In this document: positions 1 to 6,468 of the stretch, piece by piece | Layout of the letters: each line of letters begins with the position of its first letter | Numbering within the stretch: the first letter of the stretch is position 1 | Origin: Candidatus Wildermuthbacteria bacterium GWA2_46_15 | GTDB taxonomy: Bacteria > Patescibacteriota > Minisyncoccia > Minisyncoccales > GWA2-46-15 | Length of the DNA: 11,821 nucleotides | Direction of reading: 5' to 3' | Assembly: GCA_001823105.1 (NCBI GenBank) | Contig: MHTO01000006.1 | Coordinates: 1-11,821, forward strand | Translations under genes and position numbers: made by a program | The notes under the pieces: model-generated | Database searches by the model: none | What the model was told of the DNA's origin: nothing | What the model saw: only the letters and a program-made list of their open reading frames with translations

Positions 1-161
1 ATTTCTCTTTTCGCCGCTTTCAAAAAAGTTTCTCCTTTTTCAACGTGGCCTTTAGGGAAAAACCAACCGCCCCCTTTGCGATTTTGTATTAAAGCGATCT
101 TCCCTATTTGGTTAATTACTATCCCGCCCGCGCTTTTTGTTCTTTTTATCCTATTTCCCAT
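1..161 (-). CDS. Nudix hydrolase, N-terminal part (runs off left edge)
   Basis: Reading the minus strand from an ATG at 161 gives 53 complete codons open to the window edge. The protein starts MGNRIKRTKSAGGIVI and contains KGGGWFFPKGHVEKGE followed by TFLKAAKRE. This matches the first two thirds of the Nudix box (G-x5-E-x7-RE), with the Gly at residue 38, Glu at 44 and Arg-Glu at 52-53. The preceding GGIVI strand and WFFPKG turn are typical of the family. Nudix enzymes hydrolyse nucleoside diphosphates linked to another moiety, using a metal held by the box glutamates; the substrate cannot be told from this fragment. The start lies inside the last codons of secA in another frame (11-nt overlap), which suggests translational coupling. 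No better start is visible downstream. The last third of the Nudix box (EExG) is outside the window. Confidence 0.85.
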   Translation of the reverse strand, partial: MGNRIKRTKSAGGIVINQIGKIALIQNRKGGGWFFPKGHVEKGETFLKAAKRE

Positions 162-2589
162 GACAGTGTTTGTATTTGACGGGTCGGCCGTCAGGGTTTT
201 TGGCGCCGCACGGGCAAGGGTCGTTCCGACCCACTTTGGGTCCGGTTCTCGCCGCCACCACATTCTCCCTCCTGGCCGCCATTTGATTGTTGGGCCTAAT
301 CCCGTCCAAAGCCCGAGCCACTTCGGTTTCGATCGTCGTCAAAAGCCCCTGGAACATTTTATGGCCCTCGTTTTTGAACTCAATCAAAGGATCTTGTTGG
401 CCGTAAGCCCGCAGGCGAACGGCGTCTTGCAAAGATTCGAGATTCTCCAGGTGCTCAACCCACAGTCCGTCCAAAACCCGCAGAAAAACAATCTTCTCCA
501 CTTGTCGCATGCTCTCGGAACCAATTTCTTTTTCCTTCTTTTCGTATTCTTCCAGAGAATAACCATATTTTTTCAGTAAATCTAAAACTTGCTCCTTTAA
601 ATTCTCGCCCGGAGACTTCTCTGAAATTTCTCTTCTCTTCCGGTAAATCGTCTCTCGGTGCTTATTAATGACGTTGTCGTATTCCAGAAGGTGGCTTCTC
701 GCGTCAAGATTAAAGCCTTCGATCTTTTGCTGGGCATCGGCGATGGTCCGGGAGACCATGGCCGCCTCAATGGGTTGGTCATCGGGAATTTTCAGCATCT
801 CCATCAATTTTTGAACGGTTTCGCCGCCAAAGACGCGCAAAAGATCGTCTTCCAGACAGAGGAAGAACTGCGAAGAACCCGGGTCTCCTTGCCGGCCCGC
901 TCTCCCGCGCAACTGATCATCAATCCGTCTCGCCTCATGTCTTTCGGTACCGACGATATGCAGGCCGCCAGCCTCCACCACCCTTCGAGCTTCCTCAGGG
1001 TTCGGCGGATTACCACCGAGGATAATATCTACGCCCCTCCCCGCCATATTGGTGGCAATGGTTACGCTTTTAAATTTTCCGGCCTGAGCGATGATTTGCC
1101 CTTCTTGTTCGTGATGCTTGGCGTTCAAAATTTGATGCGGCACGCCTTCTCTTTCCAAGAGTTGCCCTAAAAACTCATTCTTCTCGACCGATCTCGTGCC
1201 GACGAGAACGGGTTGTCCTTTCTCGTGTCTTTCCTTAATTTCCCGAACCAAAGCCCGGAATTTTCCCTTTTCTGACTTATAAACTCGGTCCGACAGATCC
1301 TGACGGATCATGGGTTTATTGGGCGGCACCATGACCACTTCAAGATTATAGACTTTGGCAAATTCCTCGGCCGAGGTGGCCGCCGTGCCGGTCATGCCCG
1401 CCAGTTTCTTATATAATCTAAAATAATTCTGAAAAGTCACCGTGGCCAAGGTCAAAGATTCGGGCTGCACCTGGCAGCCTTCCTTGGCTTCCACGGCCTG
1501 GTGTAAACCGCCCGACCACCGACGGCCGGGCAATAATCGGCCGGTAAACTCGTCCACAATGACGACTTCGCCGTTCTTGACGACATAGTCCCGATCTTTC
1601 TTGAAAAGAGTTTCCCCTTTCAGGGCCTGCTCTAAGTGATGAATATATTTTATCCCCCACTCCTGATAAATATCCTGTAGGCCCAAGAGTTTTTCGATCT
1701 TGTTAATGCCGTCTTCGGTCAGGGTGACGGCTCTCAGTTTCTCGTCGATTTCGTAATCTTCCTTTTCTTTCAAGTGCGGAATGATCTGGGCAAACTCCTG
1801 ATACATTTTGGAAGGCTCTTGCTCCGGAGCGGAAATAATCAAAGGGGTCCGGGCCTCGTCAATCAAGATCGAGTCAACCTCGTCCACGATGGCAAAGTTA
1901 AAATCTCTCTGGGCCTTATCTTTCAGATCATGAACCATGTTATCCCGCAGATAGTCAAAACCGAATTCGTTATTGGTGCCGTAAGTAATGTCGGCCGCAT
2001 ATGATTCTTTTTTGCTGCACGGCCGCAAAAAACTCTCCACCACCTTAAACCCACCAACAACATCCCGCTCCTTGTCCACTTCATCTTTGTATTCCGAATC
2101 ATATAAGTATGATACTTCGTGCGTTATGCACCCCACTGACAATCCCAACGCCTCGTATATCTGCCCCATCCAAACCATGTCGCGCTTGGCTAAATAGTCA
2201 TTGACCGTCACCAAGTGGCAACCCTGGCCCTCCAGGGCGTTTAAATAGAGAGGCAAGGTGGCCACCAGGGTTTTGCCCTCGCCGGTGAGCATCTGGGCAA
2301 TCTTACCCTGGTGCAGGACCAGGCCGCCCATCAGTTGAACGTCGAAGTGCCGCTGCCCCAAAGTTCTTTTTGAGGCTTCTCTGACCAAGGCAAAAGCCTC
2401 GGGCAAGATTTGATCCAGAGTTTCACCGCCGGCCAGTCTCTGCCTGAGTTCCTGAGTTTTTTCTTTCAGCTTCTCACTCGAAAAACCCTCGTCCTCTTTT
2501 TCCCGCGAGTTGATCTGCTCGACGATTTGTCTCAATTCTTTGAGATATTTTTCGTTGGGATCGCCAAAAACTTTTTCTAAAATATTCAT
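151..2589 (-). CDS. secA: Preprotein translocase ATPase SecA
   Basis: SecA is the cytoplasmic ATPase that pushes unfolded preproteins through SecYEG. The 812-residue protein is complete but shorter than the E. coli form (901). It begins MNILEKVFGDPNEKYLKEL. Visible motifs are Walker A LTGEGKT (residues 101-107), TYGTNNEFGFDYLRDNM (202-218), Walker B DEVDSILIDEARTP (236-249), GMTGTA, TNMAGRGVDI and the helicase arginine region QLRGRAGRQGDPG. The C-terminal zinc motif keeps its ligands: Cys792, Cys794, Cys809 and His810. An acidic stretch around residues 160-190 (YLYDSEYKDE onward) is longer than in E. coli; I recall a similar insert in Patescibacteria. Long charged helices near residues 640-720 fit the scaffold and wing region. 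The ATG at 2589 agrees with family starts. Its stop (TAG, 153-151) overlaps the downstream Nudix gene. Certain as secA. Confidence 0.98.
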   Translation of the reverse strand: MNILEKVFGDPNEKYLKELRQIVEQINSREKEDEGFSSEKLKEKTQELRQRLAGGETLDQILPEAFALVREASKRTLGQRHFDVQLMGGLVLHQGKIAQMLTGEGKTLVATLPLYLNALEGQGCHLVTVNDYLAKRDMVWMGQIYEALGLSVGCITHEVSYLYDSEYKDEVDKERDVVGGFKVVESFLRPCSKKESYAADITYGTNNEFGFDYLRDNMVHDLKDKAQRDFNFAIVDEVDSILIDEARTPLIISAPEQEPSKMYQEFAQIIPHLKEKEDYEIDEKLRAVTLTEDGINKIEKLLGLQDIYQEWGIKYIHHLEQALKGETLFKKDRDYVVKNGEVVIVDEFTGRLLPGRRWSGGLHQAVEAKEGCQVQPESLTLATVTFQNYFRLYKKLAGMTGTAATSAEEFAKVYNLEVVMVPPNKPMIRQDLSDRVYKSEKGKFRALVREIKERHEKGQPVLVGTRSVEKNEFLGQLLEREGVPHQILNAKHHEQEGQIIAQAGKFKSVTIATNMAGRGVDIILGGNPPNPEEARRVVEAGGLHIVGTERHEARRIDDQLRGRAGRQGDPGSSQFFLCLEDDLLRVFGGETVQKLMEMLKIPDDQPIEAAMVSRTIADAQQKIEGFNLDARSHLLEYDNVINKHRETIYRKRREISEKSPGENLKEQVLDLLKKYGYSLEEYEKKEKEIGSESMRQVEKIVFLRVLDGLWVEHLENLESLQDAVRLRAYGQQDPLIEFKNEGHKMFQGLLTTIETEVARALDGIRPNNQMAARRENVVAARTGPKVGRNDPCPCGAKNPDGRPVKYKHCHGK

Positions 2590-2603
2590 GTTTTTCGTGA
2601 ATT

Positions 2604-2616
2604 CTCCTCAATTATA
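2604..2616 (-). promoter_or_regulatory. Candidate -10 box and Shine-Dalgarno of secA
   Basis: On the minus strand TATAAT (2616-2611) is followed at once by TGAGGAG. GAGGAG (2609-2604) is the only purine-rich ribosome site before secA, but it lies 14 nt from the ATG, longer than usual. The -10 has no convincing -35 at 16-18 nt, because that place falls in the tandem repeat. If this -10 were used, the transcript would begin at about the SD, so either the promoter lies further upstream or the SD is not needed. Confidence 0.35.
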
Positions 2617-2717
2617 GCGCAAAGCGATATATCGGGCTACTGCCCGCTATAGCGTAAAACGATATATCGGGCTACTGCCCGCTATAGCGCAAAGCGATAT
2701 ATCGAGCTACTGCTCGC
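2613..2717. repeat. Three tandem 35-bp hairpin repeats
   Basis: Three head-to-tail 35-bp units lie at 2613-2647, 2648-2682 and 2683-2717, each beginning TATAGCG. Units 1 and 2 differ at two positions, and units 1 and 3 at two. Each unit holds the inverted repeat CGGGC-tact-GCCCG. With the flanking GCGATATAT and CTATAGCGC it can extend to a stem of about 14 bp with two mismatches, pairing into the next unit. In unit 3 both arms change together to CGAGC and GCTCG, so pairing is kept. The array fills the space between the operon terminator and secA. There are no unique spacers, so it is not a CRISPR array. Its function is unknown; a REP-like element, protein-binding array or transcript-end structure are all possible. 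Confidence 0.85.
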
Positions 2718-2736
2718 TATATAAAATCTCGCGAGA

Positions 2737-2768
2737 AATTAAAAGAGCGGGTCAGCTCGGCTGCCCGC
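2737..2768 (-). terminator. Intrinsic terminator after the polyamine operon
   Basis: On the minus strand GCGGGCAGC pairs with GCTGACCCGC (one bulged A, loop CGA) at 2768-2747. The T-rich run TCTTTTAATTT follows at 2746-2736. It sits 20 nt after the speB stop and separates the operon from secA. Confidence 0.75.
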
Positions 2769-2787
2769 GTCCTCGTGGCGCTAACTT

Positions 2788-3654
2788 CTATTTCACAGAG
2801 TAGCCGATGATTTTGTAGGCGAGTTTGGCCGCCAGGAAATCCGGCGCCACCATCCCCGGCAAGGGCGATAGTTCCACCAGATCCGCGCCAACAATCCTTC
2901 TCGCCTTGGCCACTTGCTTGATTAAATTTAAAACTTCGTAAAAACCCAGGCCGCCGGGCTCGGGCGTGCCAGTCGAAGGCATGATCGAAGGGTCCAAGCC
3001 GTCAATATCAAAAGTCAGGTAAACGTTTTTAGAAAGGGTGGAAATAATTTTTTGGACCGGGATTTTTGGCGCATAGAAAATCGTTTTAATCTTCTCTTTC
3101 CTGATATAGTCCGCCTCAGATTCCTCTTGGCTGCGGATGCCCACCGCCGTCACCGCCACTCCCAGATCACGCACTCGCCTCATGGCGCAGGCATGACTGA
3201 AATTTGTCCCTTCGTATTCATTTCTTAAATCAGAGTGAGCGTCAATCTGTAAAACCGAAAGATCGCGATATTTTTCTTTAAAGGCGGCAACGCTTCCCGG
3301 AGTAATACCGTGCTCCCCGCCCAACATCAAAACAAACTTTTTATCTTTCAAAAGCTGAGTGACGACTTTTTTAATTTCTTTGACCGCCTCCCGGGGAGAA
3401 TTTTTGGAACAGGATAACTCGGGCAGGGTGAAAATACCAATCCGGCTGACGTCTCTTTTCAATTCGATGTCAAAAAGCTCCAGATGCCGCGAAGCCTCGA
3501 TCATGGCTTTTGGCCCCCATTTGGTGCCGGAAATATAGGAAGTGGTCGCTTCGTAGGGAACGGGAAAAACAACGACTTTAGCTTTTTCGTAGTCTTGTTC
3601 CTCCAACCCGCCGAAATTATAAAACTCGGTGGTCGGGTAAAGAAATTGTCGCAT
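2788..3654 (-). CDS. speB: Agmatinase / ureohydrolase family protein (SpeB-like)
   Basis: The 288-residue protein has the dinuclear manganese site of the arginase/agmatinase family: GGEH (His115), DAHSD (Asp138, His140, Asp142), SHAC (His154 region) and FDIDGLDPS (Asp216, Asp218), with Glu261 in ADLVELSP. Such enzymes remove urea from a guanidino group; agmatinase makes putrescine from agmatine. Relatives in Thermus and Thermococcus act instead on N1-aminopropylagmatine to give spermidine, and sequence alone does not separate the two. GGEHGIT replaces the common GGDHSIT or GGEHSIT. It is the last gene of an operon with speD and a deoxyhypusine-synthase-like gene, 38 nt after the latter, so a polyamine role is well supported. 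The ATG at 3654 follows GAAGGT with 4 nt spacing. A terminator follows. Confidence 0.9.
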   Translation of the reverse strand: MRQFLYPTTEFYNFGGLEEQDYEKAKVVVFPVPYEATTSYISGTKWGPKAMIEASRHLELFDIELKRDVSRIGIFTLPELSCSKNSPREAVKEIKKVVTQLLKDKKFVLMLGGEHGITPGSVAAFKEKYRDLSVLQIDAHSDLRNEYEGTNFSHACAMRRVRDLGVAVTAVGIRSQEESEADYIRKEKIKTIFYAPKIPVQKIISTLSKNVYLTFDIDGLDPSIMPSTGTPEPGGLGFYEVLNLIKQVAKARRIVGADLVELSPLPGMVAPDFLAAKLAYKIIGYSVK

Positions 3655-3658
3655 TTTT

Positions 3659-3695
3659 ACCTTCGAGCGAAGCGAGAAGGCTAAGCTCCGCCTTA
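3659..3695 (-). promoter_or_regulatory. speB ribosome site inside competing hairpins
   Basis: On the minus strand the speB Shine-Dalgarno GAAGG (3664-3660) can pair with CCTTC (3680-3676) across an 11-nt loop. The same segment, GCCTT (3681-3677), can pair instead with AAGGC (3694-3690), which overlaps the TAA stop of the preceding gene. The two stems exclude each other. A ribosome ending the upstream gene would cover the first arm. No T-run follows, so this is not a terminator. A regulatory effect is inference. Confidence 0.45.
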
Positions 3696-4763
3696 CGATT
3701 TAAAAAGGGAGGAAAAGTTTGTTCCCCTTCTCTTTTTCTTTACTTTTTCAAAAATGGCATGAGAAACTAAGGGCAAAGCGATGGTCGCGTCGCAATAACA
3801 CTGAACTTTGGGAGTAGTCGTTTTCTCTTTTCCCCAACTCATGGCTTCTTCAAAAGTGCAGCCGGAAAGCCCTCCCCATTGGGGAGCGTCGGTCGTAATC
3901 TGCAGAGCGTATTTGTGCGGGTAATAGGTTTCATTGGTTCCTTCGCGCATAAGGTAGTCCTTGCGATCCGGAATTTTGCGATTCTTGAAAAGAAGATCGG
4001 CCGTCACCGCCAATAACTGGATGAAATCCTTGGGCACGCCGCCGCCGATGTAGATGACGCCGGAATCCTTGATCTTTGTTCCCAAAGACATGAACTCGAT
4101 ATAGTCTTTCATGTTGTCGATGATCAAGTTGAAGCCTTTGGATTTGGCGATAAGACCGGCGTCGCCGTAGGGGCTGTCGACAATGGCCGGGCAGAAAATT
4201 GGCACGCCGCAATGAGCCGCCGTCGCCACGATGCTCTTAATGCCTTTCTGCCAAAGCCAGCGACCAAAAAGATGAAAGATTTCTCTGGAAGAATAGGGAT
4301 GGTCCGGTTTAAGATTTGTAACATAGAAATCGGCAATCAGTTCGGTCATCTTAAGATAGTCATCCTCTCGTCCATAGACGTCGTAGTAGCGATTAAACCC
4401 CTCGCGGAAAAGTTTGTGGTCATCCTCCAAGTGCGACCCCTGCCAGTAGGAGAAGCCCATGGCCTCGACAATGTCTTCAGATAAATTGGCGCCGGTCCCC
4501 ACCAGAACATCAATAAAGCGGTTCTCGATCAGCCAATTGATGATTTTCCATTGGCCGGTCGTGCTCAAAGAAGCGGCATATCCCAGGATGATGGTCAGGT
4601 CTTTGTCCTTAATCATTCTCTCCCAGGTCTGGGCAATCTCCCCCAATTTTTTCCCCTGGAAACCGGTCTCGGCCATGGCATCCAAAAGCTGGGAAATTGT
4701 TTTCTTTCCCACTTCAACCGCCTTAACTTTTTTCTTTAAGTGAGGGTTGGTTTTCTTTTTCAT
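3693..4763 (-). CDS. Deoxyhypusine synthase-like protein
   Basis: This 356-residue protein belongs to the deoxyhypusine synthase (DHS) superfamily, NAD-dependent enzymes that transfer an aminobutyl group from spermidine. GTGAN (89-93) and IGGGVPK (239-245) fit the NAD fold. EEAMSWGK (305-312) carries the catalytic lysine, Lys312 (human Lys329), with Trp310 and Glu306 kept. By my hand alignment, human spermidine-site residues His288, Asn292 and Asp316 are replaced by Asp246, Leu250 and Leu. This is the pattern of bacterial DHS-like proteins (speY group in cyanobacteria), linked to homospermidine or other polyamine synthesis rather than eIF5A modification, since bacteria lack eIF5A. The ATG overlaps the speD stop by 4 nt (ATGA), so the two are translationally coupled. 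Family is certain; the reaction is open. Confidence 0.88.
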   Translation of the reverse strand: MKKKTNPHLKKKVKAVEVGKKTISQLLDAMAETGFQGKKLGEIAQTWERMIKDKDLTIILGYAASLSTTGQWKIINWLIENRFIDVLVGTGANLSEDIVEAMGFSYWQGSHLEDDHKLFREGFNRYYDVYGREDDYLKMTELIADFYVTNLKPDHPYSSREIFHLFGRWLWQKGIKSIVATAAHCGVPIFCPAIVDSPYGDAGLIAKSKGFNLIIDNMKDYIEFMSLGTKIKDSGVIYIGGGVPKDFIQLLAVTADLLFKNRKIPDRKDYLMREGTNETYYPHKYALQITTDAPQWGGLSGCTFEEAMSWGKEKTTTPKVQCYCDATIALPLVSHAIFEKVKKKRRGTNFSSLFKS

Positions 4764-5122
4764 CGCCGGCTGGGATAATTAACCTGGAAGAAAAAGAGAT
4801 TCTTTGCTTTAACTTTTAATTTCTTCAAAAGGTATTTCTTCACCTCTTCCGGATTAAAGGGCTTGCAGGAAAAAATGTCAACGCAAACTTCGCCCGGCCC
4901 GGAAAAAGTGTGAATGGAAATGTGAGAAAAATCAATGATGCAAAAACCGGAAATACCCGGGTTGTATTCCATGCCCTGAACCACCAAGGGACCGCCGATG
5001 ATTCTCATCTTGCAGATTTTAGAAACGTCCTTGAGCAAAGAATCCACCAATTTCTTGTTGTTTAAATTCTTTGGGCTAATGCCCCAGGCGTCAAAAATGT
5101 AATGAAATCTTTGAGTAATCAT
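4760..5122 (-). CDS. speD: S-adenosylmethionine decarboxylase proenzyme (SpeD)
   Basis: The 120-residue protein is a class 1b AdoMet decarboxylase. It cuts itself before a serine to form a pyruvoyl cofactor, then decarboxylates S-adenosylmethionine to supply aminopropyl groups. SHISIHTF holds the cleavage serine Ser66. His71, Cys86 and Ser58 sit at exactly the spacing of Ser63, His68, Cys83 and Ser55 in the Thermotoga maritima enzyme, so processing and catalysis should be intact. The residue before Ser66 is Phe where Glu is usual. Length is normal for the family. It is the first long gene of the polyamine operon and overlaps the next gene by 4 nt. No Shine-Dalgarno is seen within 15 nt of the ATG at 5122, unlike speB. 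A long structured leader precedes it. Confidence 0.95.
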   Translation of the reverse strand: MITQRFHYIFDAWGISPKNLNNKKLVDSLLKDVSKICKMRIIGGPLVVQGMEYNPGISGFCIIDFSHISIHTFSGPGEVCVDIFSCKPFNPEEVKKYLLKKLKVKAKNLFFFQVNYPSRR

Positions 5123-5146
5123 CTGATTTATTTTTTATTCTCAAGA

Positions 5147-5176
5147 ACAATCCCGCAAGAAATATTGCGGGATTGT
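5147..5176 (-). promoter_or_regulatory. 12-bp perfect hairpin between micro-ORF and speD
   Basis: ACAATCCCGCAA (5147-5158) and TTGCGGGATTGT (5165-5176) pair perfectly around a 6-nt loop. On the minus strand it begins 7 nt after the micro-ORF stop and ends 24 nt before speD. The following minus-strand sequence, TTCTTGAG, is only weakly T-rich, so it is a poor intrinsic terminator by itself. It could attenuate, protect or set the speD mRNA end. Confidence 0.7.
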
Positions 5177-5183
5177 AAGAAGT

Positions 5184-5219
5184 TTATTTCTTTTTCTTCT
5201 TGGCTTTCTTCTTGGCCAT
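5184..5219 (-). CDS. Lysine-rich 11-residue micro-ORF in the speD leader
   Basis: An ATG at 5219-5217 opens MAKKKAKKKKK followed by TAA (5186-5184). Eight of eleven residues are lysine, encoded by mixed AAG and AAA codons. It sits between a folded leader and the hairpin before speD. The nearest purine-rich site, GAGGATGGGGACC, lies about 10-20 nt upstream and its GAGG lies in a predicted stem. Polylysine runs can slow ribosomes, and this one precedes genes for polycations, so a regulatory leader peptide is an attractive guess. It may also be a small basic protein or chance. The frame is open upstream without a stop for some distance but has no ATG there. No homologue is known to me. Confidence 0.45.
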   Translation of the reverse strand: MAKKKAKKKKK

Positions 5220-5231
5220 TTCTATTGGTCC

Positions 5232-5274
5232 CCATCCTCTTACTAGCCTCTTGCTAGAAACCTCGGAGGAGTGG
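5232..5274 (-). other. Predicted two-level stem in the speD leader
   Basis: On the minus strand CCACTCCTC (5274-5266) pairs with GAGGATGG (5239-5232), with one bulged C. Inside it is CTAGC-aagag-GCTAG (5257-5243). The outer stem would hold the GAGG that could serve the micro-ORF. I do not recognise a known riboswitch class. Confidence 0.45.
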
Positions 5275-5285
5275 AATTTTTCTGC

Positions 5286-5316
5286 AGCAAATAGTCGACA
5301 ACTATTTGTTTTTTTA
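5286..5316 (+). terminator. Terminator-like hairpin on the plus strand
   Basis: CAAATAGT (5288-5295) and ACTATTTG (5301-5308) form an 8-bp hairpin followed by seven Ts (5309-5315) on the plus strand. No plus-strand gene leads into it. It may be the second hairpin of the minus-strand speD leader, or may end an antisense RNA. The stem is AT-rich. Confidence 0.35.
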
Positions 5317-5324
5317 AAGTCCGT

Positions 5325-5357
5325 ATAATTTTGCGGAAAATTTTTGCGCAAAATTAT
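5325..5357. repeat. 11-bp inverted repeat at the leader 5' end
   Basis: ATAATTTTGCG (5325-5335) and CGCAAAATTAT (5347-5357) are perfect inverted copies with an 11-nt loop. The hairpin would lie a few bases into the predicted speD transcript. It has no T-run on the minus strand, so it is not a good murB terminator. Confidence 0.6.
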
Positions 5358-5368
5358 TTGATTAATCC

Positions 5369-5396
5369 ATTATTTCACTTCGAGCAACGCTGTCAA
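5369..5396 (-). promoter_or_regulatory. Promoter of the polyamine operon
   Basis: On the minus strand a perfect TTGACA (5396-5391), a 16-nt spacer and AATAAT (5374-5369, five of six consensus) start 12 nt after the murB stop. Predicted transcription start is near 5362, giving speD a leader of about 240 nt. Confidence 0.65.
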
Positions 5397-5407
5397 GGTG
5401 TGGAAAA

Positions 5408-6451
5408 CTAAAAAAGTTTTTTCTGCGGCGGTAAAATTAAAATTTCCTCGCGTAACGTCATCCCAAACTTGTTTTTTACTTTTTCTTTTATAATTTTGAT
5501 CAATTTTTTGACGTCGCCGGCCTTCCCCGGCCCCAAATTGACGATGAAATTGGCGTGTTTCTCGGAAACCTGCACCCCGCCGACAATTTTACCTTTCAAA
5601 CCCGCTTGATCAATAAACCAGCCGGCGGATCCAGTCGGCGCGCCAATTTTTTGCACCTCCGCCAAAGAAAAGTTTTTAAAAGTCGAGCCGAGACAATTAG
5701 TTTGCGGTTGAACTTTTAATTTTCTTTGCCACCATTCTTGATAAACGAATTTAGCCCGTGATAAATCGCCGCGGGAAAATAAAAGATTGGCTTTTAAAAC
5801 GATTGATTTTTCTTTTTGGATCTGACTGAAGTCATAAGCAAAGCTCGTTTCTTCTTTTTTAACTTTCTTAAGATAATTACGGTTATCAAGAACGGTTACC
5901 TCTTTAATATAATCGGATAAAAGTTTTGTCCCCCCGTGAATGTTGTAAATCACTCCCCCGCCCAGGCTCCCCGGGATGCCGGCAAACCACTGGAGGCCGC
6001 AAAGTCCGTTCTTCAACAACCACTGAATCAGCGGTTGCAAAGACGTACCCGAGGAAACTTCGATTTCGGTATCAAACGGTTCTTGAGAATAATCTAAATC
6101 GGAAAACTGCAAATATTTTTCCGGATGACCCGGGGCGTAATGAGCGCGGCCCTCTCTTTCTTTTTTGACCGCCTTTTTCAATCTCTTAACTATTTTCATT
6201 CCGGCAACATTGTTTCTGATGATGAGGCCGCGGAAGCCTTCATCGGCAAAAAGAATGTTCGAACCTCTCCCTAAAACAAAAAAAGGAACCTCTAGTTCCC
6301 GTGAAATCTTTATGGCTTTTAAAAATTCTTCTTCTTGGGTTGCCTGATAAAAAAAGTCAGCCGCTCCCCCGATCCGGAAAGTCGAGTAATCTTTCAATAA
6401 AACATTTTCTCTGACGCCCGGCAGAAACTTTTTCAGTATTTCAAAATTCAT
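5408..6451 (-). CDS. murB: UDP-N-acetylenolpyruvoylglucosamine reductase (MurB)
   Basis: MurB uses FAD and NADPH to reduce UDP-GlcNAc-enolpyruvate to UDP-MurNAc in the cytoplasm, an early peptidoglycan step. From the ATG at 6451 the protein has 347 residues. STFRIGGAADFF, then LGRGSNILF (about residues 60-68) and AGIPGSLGGG (157-166) form the FAD-binding half. GSTFKN holds the catalytic serine (Ser256), and the C-terminal REEILIL supplies the conserved glutamate (about 336). A basic insert of roughly 40 residues (VKRLKKAVKKEREGR onward) interrupts the FAD domain before EIEVSSGTSL, which is unusual. The usual MNAGA region reads YNIHGG. A TTG at 6493 in frame would add 14 residues, but it falls in a hairpin of the leader and lacks family similarity. 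No clear Shine-Dalgarno is seen. Confidence 0.95.
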   Translation of the reverse strand: MNFEILKKFLPGVRENVLLKDYSTFRIGGAADFFYQATQEEEFLKAIKISRELEVPFFVLGRGSNILFADEGFRGLIIRNNVAGMKIVKRLKKAVKKEREGRAHYAPGHPEKYLQFSDLDYSQEPFDTEIEVSSGTSLQPLIQWLLKNGLCGLQWFAGIPGSLGGGVIYNIHGGTKLLSDYIKEVTVLDNRNYLKKVKKEETSFAYDFSQIQKEKSIVLKANLLFSRGDLSRAKFVYQEWWQRKLKVQPQTNCLGSTFKNFSLAEVQKIGAPTGSAGWFIDQAGLKGKIVGGVQVSEKHANFIVNLGPGKAGDVKKLIKIIKEKVKNKFGMTLREEILILPPQKKLF

Positions 6452-6468
6452 AACGGTTTCCGAAGGAT

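Noticed and set aside
76..579. Plus-strand open frames, such as those opposite secA and the surface protein
   Set aside because: They are antisense shadows of clear minus-strand genes, with no recognisable domains and no independent ribosome sites.
2613..2717. CRISPR array from the 35-bp repeats
   Set aside because: The units are contiguous with no unique spacers, and the only Cas2-like protein nearby has the PaaX-type architecture rather than that of a CRISPR adaptation protein.
4760..4763. Alternative genetic code with TGA read as glycine (code 25)
   Set aside because: TGA ends speD in a standard ATGA overlap at a normal family length, so TGA works as a stop here.
5178..5320. tRNA or other known structural RNA in the speD leader
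   Set aside because: No cloverleaf, T-loop motif or SRP, RNase P or tmRNA signature could be found by eye on either strand.
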